From positions 390,840-454,839 of the forward strand of contig JADJET010000022.1 in NCBI GenBank assembly GCA_016708925.1: 64,000 nt of DNA, written 5' to 3'. A program made the position numbers and the translations under genes. The stretch comes from Gammaproteobacteria bacterium (lineage in GTDB: Bacteria > Pseudomonadota > Gammaproteobacteria > Pseudomonadales > Porticoccaceae). The notes under the pieces were generated by a model that saw only the letters and a program-made list of their open reading frames with translations, searched no databases and had not been told where the DNA came from. The stretch's first letter is position 1, and each line of letters starts with the position of its first letter. Shown piece after piece: positions 18,061 to 27,426 of this stretch.

Positions 18061-18140
18061 CGGGGATTCCTTCGGTCGGTGGATGCGGGGCGGCGGCTTC
18101 CGAGCCTAAGACAGCACAGCGGGACAAACAAGCGCGGGCT

Positions 18141-18989
18141 TCAACCGGTGCGCAGGCTGCGCAATCCCTCCTGAATGCGCACCAGATGGTCTTCGAGCTC
18201 CGGGCCTTTGCGCTGCGCGACGCCGATGGCCAGCACGTCGATCACCACCAGATGGGCAATGCGCGATGACAGCGGCGTGTAGAGCTGGAAATCTTCCTTG
18301 ACGTCGATGGCAATGGGGATGGTGGCGGCGGTGGCCACCGGCGTGCGGCCGGGCGCGAGGCCGATCACGATGGCGCCACGTTTTTTCACCTGTTTGATCG
18401 AGTCGAGCAGCGCCCGGGTGCGGCCGGACTGCGAGAACGCAACCACGACATCGCCCGGCTCCAGCGACGTGGCCGACATGTTCTGCAGATGGGGATCGGA
18501 ATAGGCGGCGGTGGCCAGGCGCAGGCGGAAAAACCGGTGCTGGGCGTCGAAGGCGACGGGAGCCGAGGCGCCGAAGCCGTAGAACTCCACCCGTCGCGCC
18601 GCGCACAGCGCGCGGATGGCGCGATCGAGCATTTGCGGGTCCAGGCTGTCGCGGACCTTGAGCAGATTGTCCACCGTGGTATCGAATACCTTGTCGGTGT
18701 ACTCGCGCACCGAATCGGTATCGGTGACGGCGATCTGGCCGAGGCCGGGGCTCGCGGCCAGTTGCTGGGCCAGGGCGAGCTTGAAGTCCTGAAAGCCGCC
18801 GCAGCCGACGGCGCGGCAAAAGCGCACCACCGTCGGCTCGCTGACCCCCGCGTGGCGCGCCAGATCGACGATGCGCATGCGCACCACCTGCTCCGGATCG
18901 GTCAGCACATAGTCGGCCACTTTGCGCTCGGCCTTGCGCAGGGTGGGCAGTGCGGCGTTGATGGTTCGTGTCAATTCGGCGGGCTTCAC
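18141..18989 (-). CDS. hexR: HexR-type transcriptional regulator (RpiR family)
   Basis: 282 residues: N-terminal helix-turn-helix (RKAERKVADYVLTDPEQV, VSEPTVVRFCRAVGCGGFQDFKLAL) and a C-terminal SIS sugar-phosphate domain (EFYGFGASAPVAFDAQHRFFR, GDVVVAFSQSGRTRALLDSI). It resembles HexR, the KDPG-responsive repressor of Entner-Doudoroff and central carbon genes. The start is GTG 18989, supported by GGAG 6 nt upstream. No zwf, edd or eda gene lies in the window, so targets are distant and the symbol is a best guess among RpiR paralogues. Confidence 0.8.
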   Translation of the reverse strand: MKPAELTRTINAALPTLRKAERKVADYVLTDPEQVVRMRIVDLARHAGVSEPTVVRFCRAVGCGGFQDFKLALAQQLAASPGLGQIAVTDTDSVREYTDKVFDTTVDNLLKVRDSLDPQMLDRAIRALCAARRVEFYGFGASAPVAFDAQHRFFRLRLATAAYSDPHLQNMSATSLEPGDVVVAFSQSGRTRALLDSIKQVKKRGAIVIGLAPGRTPVATAATIPIAIDVKEDFQLYTPLSSRIAHLVVIDVLAIGVAQRKGPELEDHLVRIQEGLRSLRTG

Positions 18990-19132
18990 CGGTTACTCCG
19001 TCGCGCACCGGCGCGATTGTAGTTTATTCCCGGCCAGCACCAGCGGGCCGCAGCGGCGCAGATTGGCCCTCGTTGCGCGTCGCGGCGCCACCAAAACCAT
19101 TAATCGGGGGTGGCGTTTGTTAGAATCCCGCC

Positions 19133-21319
19133 ATGAACCTGTCCCCCATTCTCGACCCCCTCAACGACGCCCAGCGCGCGGCGGTTGCCCACGATGCCGG
19201 CCACCTGATCGTGCTGGCCGGCGCCGGTAGCGGCAAGACCCGGGTGCTGGTGCACCGCATCGCTTGGCTGGTGCGCGGCGCGGGGGTTTCGCCCCAGGGC
19301 ATCCTCGCCGTCACCTTCACCAACAAGGCAGCGCGGGAGATGCGCGAACGCCTGGCCGATCTCCTCGGCATGGCCGCCCAAGGCATGTGGGTCGGCACTT
19401 TCCACGGTTTGGCCCACCGTCTGCTGAAGACCCACTGGCGCGATGCGGGGCTCGCGGAGAATTTCCAGATCCTCGACGGCGACGACCAGTTGCGGCTGAT
19501 CAAGCGGGTCTATGCCGCGCGCGGGCTCGACACCGAGCGTTGGCCGCCGCGCCAGGCGCAGTGGTACATCAATGCCCAGAAAGATGAGGGCTTGCGGCCC
19601 CAGCACATTCAGGAGACCAGCGACCCTTTCGTCGCCACCATGCTGGGTGTCTACCGCGACTACGAGGCCGCCTGCGCCCGCGGCGGCGTGGTGGATTTCG
19701 GCGAGCTGTTGCTGCGCGCGCACGAACTCTGGCTGCGGCATCCGGAACTGCTCGCCCACTACCAGCAGCGCTTCGGTCATTTGCTGGTGGACGAATTTCA
19801 GGACACCAACGCCATTCAGTATGCCTGGCTGCGTCTGCTGGCCGGCGCGTCGAGTCGGGTGACGGTGGTCGGCGACGACGACCAGTCCATCTACGGCTGG
19901 CGCGGCGCGCGGATCGAAAACATCCGCGATTTCAGCCGCCACTTTGCCGGCGCGAGTACGGTGCGACTGGAGCAGAACTACCGTTCCACCGCCACGATTC
20001 TGGACGCCGCCAACGCCGTTATCGCCCACAACGCCGGGCGCATGGGCAAGGAACTCTGGACCAGCGGCGACCGCGGTGAGCTCATTTCCGTCTACGCCGC
20101 GTACAACGAACAGGATGAAGCGCGCTTCATCGCCGAACGCATCCAGGTCTGGCTCGCCGCCGGCGGCAGCTGCGACGAAGTCGCCATGCTCTACCGCTCC
20201 AACGCCCAATCGCGGGTGCTCGAAGAGGCGCTGCTGCGCGCCGCGATTCCCTACCGGATTCACGGTGGTCACCGCTTCTATGAGCGCCTCGAAATTCGCA
20301 ATGCGCTCGCCTACCTGCGCCTGCTGGTCAATCCCGACGACGACGCGGCGGTGGAGCGGGTGCTCAATACGCCGACCCGCGGCATCGGCGAGCGCACCGT
20401 CGCGCAACTGCGCGAGGTCGCCCGCGCGGGCGGCATTTCGCTTTGGCAGGTGCTGCGCAATGGTGTCGGCGATCTGCCGGCACGCGCCGCCGGCGCGGTG
20501 CGGGGTTTCACCGCGCTGATCGAAGAATTGCGCGCCGACGTCGATCGCTTCGACTTGGCGGAGCTGGCTGATCGTATGCTCGCGCGCACCGGATTGCTGG
20601 AATTCCACCGCCGCGAAACCGGCGAACGCGGTGCCGCGCGCGCCGAAAACCTCGACGAGCTGATCAGTGCCTGCCGGGCCTTTGTGCCGGAAGCGCCGGA
20701 CCAACCTTTGTTGCCACAGTTTCTCGACGCCGCCGCGCTCGACGCGGGCGATGCCCAGGCCGAGGGCGATACCGCCGCCGTGCAATTGATGACGCTCCAT
20801 TCCGCCAAGGGACTCGAATTTCCGCTGGTGTTCATGGCCGGCGTGGAAGAAAACCTGTTTCCCCACAAGATGTCTCTCGACGAACCCGGGCGCCTCGAGG
20901 AAGAGCGCCGGCTGTGCTACGTGGGCATCACCCGCGCCATGACGAAGTTGTATCTGACCTGGGCCGAGACGCGCAATCTTCACGGTCGCGAACAGTTCAA
21001 TACGCCGTCGCGGTTTCTGCGCGATATTCCGGCGGCGCTGCTCGAGGAAGTGCGGTTGCGCGCCACCATCACCCGGCCGGTCAGCTTCGCGGCACGGCCC
21101 GTGAGCTACGCCACCCGGCCGTCCACCGGTACCGCCAAGCTCGCCGACAACGGCACCGGCTTCGTGCTGGGGCAGCGGGTCGCGCACAAAAAATTCGGCG
21201 AAGGCGTGGTGCTGGGTTTCGAAGGGCTCGGTCCGCAGGCGCGGGTCCAGGTCAATTTTCGCAGCGGCGGCGCCAAATGGCTGGTGATGCAGTTTGCCGG
21301 GCTGAGTGCGCTCACCTGA
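19133..21319 (+). CDS. uvrD: DNA helicase II UvrD
   Basis: 728 residues, close to E. coli UvrD (720). Superfamily 1A helicase for mismatch and nucleotide-excision repair. Visible motifs: Q motif LNDAQRAAV, motif I AGAGSGKT (29-36), Ia TFTNKAAREMRERL, II LLVDEFQDTN, III VGDDDQSIYGWRGA, IV YRSTATILDAANAVI, V LMTLHSAKGLEFPLVF, VI EERRLCYVGITRAM. The C-terminal Tudor-like tail ends GQRVAHKKFGEGVVLGFEG...VNF. Monocistronic; ATG 19133 is the first in-frame start. Confidence 0.97.
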   Translation: MNLSPILDPLNDAQRAAVAHDAGHLIVLAGAGSGKTRVLVHRIAWLVRGAGVSPQGILAVTFTNKAAREMRERLADLLGMAAQGMWVGTFHGLAHRLLKTHWRDAGLAENFQILDGDDQLRLIKRVYAARGLDTERWPPRQAQWYINAQKDEGLRPQHIQETSDPFVATMLGVYRDYEAACARGGVVDFGELLLRAHELWLRHPELLAHYQQRFGHLLVDEFQDTNAIQYAWLRLLAGASSRVTVVGDDDQSIYGWRGARIENIRDFSRHFAGASTVRLEQNYRSTATILDAANAVIAHNAGRMGKELWTSGDRGELISVYAAYNEQDEARFIAERIQVWLAAGGSCDEVAMLYRSNAQSRVLEEALLRAAIPYRIHGGHRFYERLEIRNALAYLRLLVNPDDDAAVERVLNTPTRGIGERTVAQLREVARAGGISLWQVLRNGVGDLPARAAGAVRGFTALIEELRADVDRFDLAELADRMLARTGLLEFHRRETGERGAARAENLDELISACRAFVPEAPDQPLLPQFLDAAALDAGDAQAEGDTAAVQLMTLHSAKGLEFPLVFMAGVEENLFPHKMSLDEPGRLEEERRLCYVGITRAMTKLYLTWAETRNLHGREQFNTPSRFLRDIPAALLEEVRLRATITRPVSFAARPVSYATRPSTGTAKLADNGTGFVLGQRVAHKKFGEGVVLGFEGLGPQARVQVNFRSGGAKWLVMQFAGLSALT

Positions 21320-21415
21320 TTCGTTGTCTCCCGCGCCGGATGAAGAGCTTCGGGGCGCGAGAAGGGTTGGGGGCAGCCGCCAAGCCGTGCGGATAGGGTT
21401 AACAGGCGGTAGGCG

Positions 21416-21853
21416 TTACACCTCCAGCAACAAAGTCACCGGACCGTCGTTGACGAGCGCCACCTGCATGTCCGCGCCGAACACACCGCAGGCGACGGGC
21501 GCATGCCGCTCCTGCGCCCGCGCGACGAAGTGGTTGTAGAGTCGTTCGGCCAGCTCCGGCGGCGCGGCGGGCGTGAAGCTCGGTCGCAAACCTTTGCGGG
21601 TGTCGGCCATCAAGGTGAACTGAGAGACGATCAACAGACCGCCGCCGATGTCGGCGAGGCTGAGGTTCATGCGGCCCTGGGCGTCGGGAAACAGGCGGTA
21701 GCGCAGTACCCGGTCCAGCAGGGTATCGGCGCTCGCGACGGTATCCGCGGGGGCGATGCCGACAAGTAACAGCACTCCCTGCTGGATGGCTCCCACCTCG
21801 GCGCCGCCGGCCACAACGGCCGCGCGACGCACCCGTTGCAGCAGGCCGCGCAT
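21416..21853 (-). CDS. dtd: D-aminoacyl-tRNA deacylase Dtd
   Basis: 145 residues, family length. It hydrolyses D-aminoacyl-tRNAs (and glycyl-tRNA-Ala). The two catalytic cross-subunit motifs are present: SQFTLMAD and the C-terminal NDGPVT (its Gly-Pro replaces the usual side-chain chemistry). Also RVRRAAV near the start and RKGLRPSFTPAAPP. It follows pip after a 1-nt gap, so the two are cotranscribed. Confidence 0.96.
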   Translation of the reverse strand: MRGLLQRVRRAAVVAGGAEVGAIQQGVLLLVGIAPADTVASADTLLDRVLRYRLFPDAQGRMNLSLADIGGGLLIVSQFTLMADTRKGLRPSFTPAAPPELAERLYNHFVARAQERHAPVACGVFGADMQVALVNDGPVTLLLEV

Positions 21854-21854
21854 G

Positions 21855-22814
21855 TTAGAACTTTCCGGCCAGCTCGCCCGCGAAGCGGTCGGTGGCGCGG
21901 ATCAGTGCATCCAGAGTGCCGGGTTCGCTGGAGGCGTGCCCGGCGTCGCGGATGATGTCCAGTTCCGCGTGGGGCAGGGCTTGCTGCAGCGTGAATGCCT
22001 GGTCCACCGGACAGACCACATCGTAGCGGCCGTGCACGATCACGGTGGGAATGCCCGCCAGACGGTGCAGGTCGCGGCAGATCTGGTTTTCGGCGATGAA
22101 AGCGTCGTTGACGAAGTAGTGCGCCTCGATACGTGCCATGGCGAGCGCGACCTGGGGGCTACCGAAGCGCGCCACGACATGGCCGTTGGGTTCATGGGTG
22201 GCGCAGCGCGCTTCCCACAACGCCCAGGCCTTGGCGGCCGCCATGCGGGTGATGTCGTTATCGCCGGTGAGGCGCCGATGGTAGGCGCGCAGCAGATCGT
22301 GACGCTCTTCAGGCGGAATCTGGCCGATGAAATCCTGCCAGTAGTCCGGAAAGATGCAGCTCGCACCGTATTGATAAAACCAGTCGATGTCCGTCTTGCG
22401 GCACAGGAAAATACCGCGCAGCACCAAACCCAGAACCCGCTCCGGGTAAGCTTCCGCGTAGAGCAGACTGAGAGTCGAGCCCCAGGAACCGCCGAACAGC
22501 AACCAGCGCTCGACGCCGAGCTTTTCGCGCAGCGTTTCCATGTCGGCCAGCAAATGCGCGGTGGTGTTGTCATTCAGATCCGCGTGGGGTCGCGAGCGAC
22601 CGGCACCGCGCTGATCGAACAGAATGATGCGGTACTTTTCCGGATCGAAAAACCGGCGGTCCTGTTCGCTGCACCCCGCGCCGGGGCCACCGTGGACGAA
22701 CAGCACCGGAATCCCCTCCGGGATTCCGCATTCCTCAACGTAGAGTGCATGCCCGCCAGCGACATCGACACGATGACTGGCATAGGGACGGATGGCCGGA
22801 TAAAACTGCCGCAT
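21855..22814 (-). CDS. pip: Prolyl aminopeptidase (alpha/beta hydrolase)
   Basis: 319 residues, the usual size of proteobacterial Pip. Oxyanion-hole HGGPGAGCSEQDRRFFDPEKYRIILFDQRGAGRS, nucleophile elbow GGSWGSTLSL and the late Asp/His elements VIVHGRYDVVCPV and IRDAGHASSEPG are complete. It releases N-terminal proline from peptides in the cytoplasm. First gene of a pip-dtd pair; the roughly 225 bp upstream of it shows no gene. Confidence 0.95.
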   Translation of the reverse strand: MRQFYPAIRPYASHRVDVAGGHALYVEECGIPEGIPVLFVHGGPGAGCSEQDRRFFDPEKYRIILFDQRGAGRSRPHADLNDNTTAHLLADMETLREKLGVERWLLFGGSWGSTLSLLYAEAYPERVLGLVLRGIFLCRKTDIDWFYQYGASCIFPDYWQDFIGQIPPEERHDLLRAYHRRLTGDNDITRMAAAKAWALWEARCATHEPNGHVVARFGSPQVALAMARIEAHYFVNDAFIAENQICRDLHRLAGIPTVIVHGRYDVVCPVDQAFTLQQALPHAELDIIRDAGHASSEPGTLDALIRATDRFAGELAGKF

Positions 22815-23040
22815 GCGCGAGAATACGCTCTTTCCAGGAGAGCGGTTAACCTAAGGGAAGCCCCTGTGAAAGGCAACCGGAATCTCCCCGCGCGCTCGCC
22901 AGCACCAACCCGCAGTGTCGGGCCTCAACCGGCGTTCAGCTCGTGGCGAAGCCGCCAGGCCGCGCTCAGATAAACCACGGCGCCGATGCACGCCACAGTT
23001 GGTGCGGAGGCGAGCAAGTCAGAGGTAACGGGAGGAGGCG

Positions 23041-23607
23041 TCAGGGCTGACCGGGATACTGCCCGGCACGGGTGAGCGCGTAATCCTGACCCAGGCTGTA
23101 AAGCCCAAGACCGATGAACGCCAGCAGAAAGCGGCCTTCCATCACCGCGCTGTAGTGTCCACCCGGGAAAGGCGAGACGTCAGTAACAAAGATCAGCGCC
23201 AGCACGCCGACCATCAGCACCCACAGCACCGCGCCCCAGAAATAACCCAGCAGGTAGAGCAGTCCGGGTGTAAAGGCGAGGCACCAGTACAGGCCGGTCT
23301 GTTCGACACCCCCGTGCAGCACGAGCATGAAGAACAGTCCCAGGATTGGCACGATGAAATACCACTTGGCGCCCGTGTGATAACCCACCACCTGGGCCAC
23401 CACCAGACCCGCGAAGGAGACTGCGGAGCAAGTGAAGAGCACGCCGGCGAGCAGCAGATCATCGCGGAAGAAATCCAGCAGGCCCATCACCAGACTGAAG
23501 ATCCCGAACAGCGCCAGCCCCCAGGTGATCAAACCCGTTGAACGCCACAGACCCAGTTGCGCATCGAAGTAAAAATCGCGCCGGTCGTTGCCGTTTCTTT
23601 CATCCAT
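23041..23607 (-). CDS. Uncharacterised multi-pass membrane protein
   Basis: 188 residues from ATG 23607. A charged N-terminus (MDERNGNDRRDFYFDAQLGLWR) is followed by five or six hydrophobic segments (about 27-45, 52-72, 82-97, 104-122, 125-145, 157-172). I do not recognise the family; the layout resembles the membrane-anchor half of some signalling proteins, but no catalytic domain follows. It lies 106 nt downstream of typA on the same strand and could be cotranscribed with it. Confidence 0.6.
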   Translation of the reverse strand: MDERNGNDRRDFYFDAQLGLWRSTGLITWGLALFGIFSLVMGLLDFFRDDLLLAGVLFTCSAVSFAGLVVAQVVGYHTGAKWYFIVPILGLFFMLVLHGGVEQTGLYWCLAFTPGLLYLLGYFWGAVLWVLMVGVLALIFVTDVSPFPGGHYSAVMEGRFLLAFIGLGLYSLGQDYALTRAGQYPGQP

Positions 23608-23713
23608 GATGGCTGTCCAGTACCCAGATCACAAAACCATAAACCTCGACCGGCAGGTCGGCAATCTTTGCCGACCGGTGGTGGTGAAGTCCCGACCAGT
23701 GGCGCGTCGGCGG

Positions 23714-25531
23714 TCAGGAAGCGGTCTTGCCGCGCTTGCGGTCCTGCTCCCGCAACAGCTTTTTGCGCAGGCGGATATGGTGCGGCGTCACCTCGACCAG
23801 CTCGTCCTCGGCGATGAATTCCAGCGCCTGTTCCAGCGTGAACCGGATCGGCGGCGTCAGCACCAAGGCTTCATCGGTGCCGGCAGCACGGATGTTGGTG
23901 AGCTGCTTGCCTTTGGTGGGATTCACCGGCAAATCGTTGCCGCGCGAGTGAATACCGATCAACTGGCCTTCATAGACATCCTCGCCGTGTCCCATAAACA
24001 AACGGCCACGCTCTTGCAGGTTGTACAGCGCATACGCGAGGGCCTTGCCGCGAGTCATGGAGACCAGCACCCCGTTCTGCCGTACTCCCGCCACGCCGGG
24101 CTTGATCCGGTCATAGCGGTCGAAGATGCTGGTGAGGATGCCGCTGCCCGAGGTCAGGGTGAGAAACTCGTTGCGGAACCCGATCATGCCCCGCGACGGC
24201 ACCCGGTACTCGAGCCGGACGCGGCCATGACCGTCGAGGACCATGTCGAGCAGGTCGCCCTTGCGGCGCCCCATCTCCTCCATCACGGCGCCTTGGTGGG
24301 TCTCCTCGACATCGGCGACCACAATCTCGAAAGGCTCGAGGATTTCGCCGTCGACTTCCTTCTGAATCACTACCGGCCGGGAAACGCCGAGCTCGTAGCC
24401 TTCGCGGCGCATGGTCTCGATCAACACCGCAAGGTGCAGCTCGCCGCGTCCCGACACCCGAAAGCGATCCGGGGTATCGCCGGGCTCCACGCGCAAGGCG
24501 ACGTTGTGAATCAGCTCCTGCTCCAGGCGTTCGCCGATGTTGCGCGAGGTGACGTACTTGCCATCCAGGCCAGCGAAAGGCGAGTCGTTGACTTGAAACG
24601 TCATGCTGACGGTGGGCTCGTCCACGTCCAGAGGGGGCAGTGATTCCACGCAGGCCGGATCGCACAGGGTGTCGGAAATCCCGAGCCCCTCGATCCCGGT
24701 GATGCAGACGATGTCGCCGGCGGTGGCGCGGTCAGTGTCCACGCGCGCCAACCCCAGGTAACCCTTCACCTCGAGGATGCGGGCGCGGCGCTGGCCACCT
24801 TCCGCCGTGGCGACGATCACGGACTGTCCCGGCACCAGCACACCGCGGGCGATGCGTCCGATGCCGATGACCCCGACGTAACTGTCGTAGTCGAGCGCGG
24901 AAATCTGCATCTGGAACGGCCCGGCCACATCCACGACCGGGGCCGGCACGCGCTCGGTGATCATTTCGAACAGGGGCGTCATGTCGGGCGCCAGGTGGTT
25001 GTAGTCCAAGCCGGCGACCCCGGTGAGCGCGGACGCATAAATCACCGGGAAATCGAGCTGCTCTTCGGTGGCGCCGAGGCGGTGAAACAAATCGAACACC
25101 TGGTCCACCACCCAGTCCGGGCGGGCACCCGGGCGGTCGATCTTGTTCACTACCAGAATGGGTTTGAGGCCTTTGGCGAATGCCTTGGCGGTCACAAACC
25201 GAGTCTGCGGCATGGGGCCGTCGACGGCATCCACCAGCAGCAGCACGGAGTCGACCATTGACAGCACCCGCTCCACCTCGCCGCCAAAATCGGCGTGGCC
25301 CGGGGTATCGACAATGTTGATGCGGTAGTCGCGCCACTGGATGGCCGTGTTTTTGGCGAGAATGGTGATGCCGCGCTCGCGCTCCTGATCGTTGGAATCC
25401 ATCAGGCGTTCGGCGCCCTGACTCTTGCGATCCAGAGTCCCGGACTGCTGGAGCAGTCGATCGACCAGCGTGGTCTTGCCATGATCGACATGGGCGACGA
25501 TGGCAATGTTGCGCAACTTGCTGACCGACAT
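23714..25531 (-). CDS. typA: Ribosome-associated GTPase TypA/BipA
   Basis: 605 residues, family length. G1 AHVDHGKTTLV, switch GITILAKNTAI, G3 DTPGHADFGGEVER, G4 NKIDRPGARP and G5 SAL are all present, then EF-G-like domains II, III and V and the BipA-specific C-terminal domain (KALAYALYNLQERGRLFMGHGEDVYEGQLIG). It helps 50S subunit assembly and growth at low temperature or stress. ATG 25531 begins MSVSKLRNIAIVAHVDHGK. Confidence 0.97.
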   Translation of the reverse strand: MSVSKLRNIAIVAHVDHGKTTLVDRLLQQSGTLDRKSQGAERLMDSNDQERERGITILAKNTAIQWRDYRINIVDTPGHADFGGEVERVLSMVDSVLLLVDAVDGPMPQTRFVTAKAFAKGLKPILVVNKIDRPGARPDWVVDQVFDLFHRLGATEEQLDFPVIYASALTGVAGLDYNHLAPDMTPLFEMITERVPAPVVDVAGPFQMQISALDYDSYVGVIGIGRIARGVLVPGQSVIVATAEGGQRRARILEVKGYLGLARVDTDRATAGDIVCITGIEGLGISDTLCDPACVESLPPLDVDEPTVSMTFQVNDSPFAGLDGKYVTSRNIGERLEQELIHNVALRVEPGDTPDRFRVSGRGELHLAVLIETMRREGYELGVSRPVVIQKEVDGEILEPFEIVVADVEETHQGAVMEEMGRRKGDLLDMVLDGHGRVRLEYRVPSRGMIGFRNEFLTLTSGSGILTSIFDRYDRIKPGVAGVRQNGVLVSMTRGKALAYALYNLQERGRLFMGHGEDVYEGQLIGIHSRGNDLPVNPTKGKQLTNIRAAGTDEALVLTPPIRFTLEQALEFIAEDELVEVTPHHIRLRKKLLREQDRKRGKTAS

Positions 25532-25605
25532 GGCGGTATACCGGGAAAAGGGGCGCGCATTATACGCGCGTGCGCCTTACCGGAGAATGACCTCGACGAA
25601 TGGCC

Positions 25606-27057
25606 TCAGGGCCGGTAGACCGCGACGCGGGTAAAGCCGCGCTCGACCAGCAGCTCGGCATGCAGACGACTCATGACCCCCTTGTCGCAATACAGCAGAT
25701 ACGGCTTCTCCGGCGAGACCTGCGCAAAGAACTGCTGCAGCCGGTAAAAGGGCACTGCCTCGACCGGGACGCTGCCTGCGCGCAGCGGGCGGTCGGCACA
25801 CTGATCCGGGTGGCGAACATCGAGAATGGTGACGCCCGGCTGCGGCGCCTGAAAGGTCTCCACCGCTATCTGGCCGACGGCGCCGTCCATCACCGATTCG
25901 ATGTCTTCTTCCGTACGCGCGGCGATGGCCCGTTCCAGGATGGCGAAATCGAACGCGGCCTCAGCGCGCTCGACGCGCTCGCGACGGGCATGGGTGGTCG
26001 GCTTCACCGAGATCACCCCGCAGTATTCCGGCATGCTGGCCGCGAAGGGCTCGGTGCCGATGGCGCGAGCAATCCCGATGATGTCCTGCTTGTCCATCGC
26101 GATCAGCGGGCGCAGCACCAGCATGTCGGTGACCGCATCGATCACCGCCAGATTGGGCAGCGTCTGGCTGGACACCTGGGCGATGCTCTCGCCGGTGACC
26201 AGGGCATCGACCCCCCAGGCACGCGCAACTGCTGTGGCCGCGCGCAACATCATGCGCTTGAGCACTACGCCCATTTGCGAGTCGTCCACCCGGGTCAGGA
26301 TCTCGGCCACCACGCCCTCGAAGGGCACGCTGATGAACTTGACGCTGTGACTGGCGCTGTACTTTTCCCATAGGAAGTGCGCGACCTCCTTGACGCCGAG
26401 CGCGTGGGCGCGACCGCCAAGATTGAAGAAGCAGAAGTGGGTGCGCAGACCGCGTCGCAACAGCATGTAGCTGGCGACCGTCGAATCGAAGCCCCCAGAC
26501 ATGAGCGCCAGCACCGGGGGCTGCTCGCCCAGGGGAAACCCGCCGATCCCGGGCTGACGCGACTCGACGACATAGAGCTGATCCGCGACGATTTCGAGGC
26601 GGACGGTAATTTCCGGGTTATCGAGCGACACGGAAGCGCCTTCCGCCCGTGCCAGGAGTCTGCCGCCTACCTCCCGCTCGACCTGGGGCGATGTGAACGC
26701 ATGACGTCCCGTACGCTTGACACGCACCACGAACCGCCGCCCCGCCAGGGACGCACCGTAACAGCGCCAGGCGTGCTCCGCCATGTCGTCGAAATCTCCG
26801 AGCGGGTACAGCGCCACCCGGGCAAAGCTTGAGATGCCCGGCGTTCGCGCCAACAGGTCGGCAATCCGGTCGGCAGCCGCAGGCGCCGGGCCGGCGCCGC
26901 TGAGTTCCAGCCGATCCCAGTCGCCCGTGATGGTCGTGCCGGGCACGACAGGCGCGATCAAGGTCCGCAGATTGCGCCGCAGCTGCCGAATCAGGCGCCG
27001 GCGCACCGGCGCGCTCTTGATGATGATCTCGGGGGACAGTTTGACGACGAAACGCAT
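25606..27057 (-). CDS. thiI: tRNA 4-thiouridine synthetase ThiI with C-terminal rhodanese domain
   Basis: 483 residues. N-terminal ferredoxin-like and THUMP domains (to about 165), PP-loop adenylation motif SGGFDSTVASYML near 180-190, conserved VTGESIAQVSSQTLPNL, and a rhodanese domain with the persulfide cysteine in YCDKGVMS near residue 457. It makes s4U8 in tRNA and supplies sulfur for thiazole synthesis. The long form with rhodanese is the enterobacterial type. Single gene, divergent from glnA. Confidence 0.96.
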   Translation of the reverse strand: MRFVVKLSPEIIIKSAPVRRRLIRQLRRNLRTLIAPVVPGTTITGDWDRLELSGAGPAPAAADRIADLLARTPGISSFARVALYPLGDFDDMAEHAWRCYGASLAGRRFVVRVKRTGRHAFTSPQVEREVGGRLLARAEGASVSLDNPEITVRLEIVADQLYVVESRQPGIGGFPLGEQPPVLALMSGGFDSTVASYMLLRRGLRTHFCFFNLGGRAHALGVKEVAHFLWEKYSASHSVKFISVPFEGVVAEILTRVDDSQMGVVLKRMMLRAATAVARAWGVDALVTGESIAQVSSQTLPNLAVIDAVTDMLVLRPLIAMDKQDIIGIARAIGTEPFAASMPEYCGVISVKPTTHARRERVERAEAAFDFAILERAIAARTEEDIESVMDGAVGQIAVETFQAPQPGVTILDVRHPDQCADRPLRAGSVPVEAVPFYRLQQFFAQVSPEKPYLLYCDKGVMSRLHAELLVERGFTRVAVYRP

Positions 27058-27147
27058 CGCTGGATGGGCTACCGTGGTTTGGAAAGCAGCCAGTATAGGA
27101 GGTTACGTCAGCGGTTCCCCGAGGGATTCGCCGCGCTGCCGACGTGC

Positions 27148-27193
27148 GCACTGCAATGGCGCATTACACAGATCGTCAGCACCAATATAGAGC
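27148..27193 (+). promoter_or_regulatory. Two NtrC-type enhancer dyads upstream of glnA
   Basis: Two sites fit the NtrC pattern GCAC-N7-GTGC with one mismatch each: GCAC TGCAATG GCGC at 27148-27162 and GCAC CAATATA GAGC at 27179-27193. Their starts are 31 bp apart, about three helical turns, which suits cooperative binding of two NtrC dimers. They lie 140-190 bp upstream of a sigma-54 promoter, as expected for enhancers acting by looping. Confidence 0.78.
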
Positions 27194-27329
27194 AGCACAT
27201 TGCTCTCCGCGCGGATTCCGCGCCGACACCTTCACTGCTATAGTTGGCGCCTGCCGCGCCCTGCTGGCGGCTGTCCCGACGTTCTCGATGCCGGCTGCCC
27301 GCCGAACGGCGCGCAGCGATGGTGCCAAA

Positions 27330-27345
27330 TGGCACATGTTTTGCT
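27330..27345 (+). promoter_or_regulatory. Sigma-54 promoter of glnA
   Basis: TGGCAC (27330-27335), five bases, TTGCT (27341-27345): an exact match to the RpoN consensus TGGCAC-N5-TTGCW. The predicted start of transcription is near 27357, leaving a leader of about 70 nt before the glnA ATG at 27427. Confidence 0.93.
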
Positions 27346-27426
27346 GAATCGTGCGTACTTTGCCCCGTCGGCACAGACCTCCGACGCGGACATGACCATC
27401 AGAAAGGATCCCCTTGGAGGAGCAGA

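Noticed and set aside
19100..21187. A 695-codon open frame antisense to uvrD
   Set aside because: Its translation is His/Gly/Gln-rich with no family resemblance, and uvrD on the other strand has every helicase motif. It is a by-product of high GC at third codon positions.
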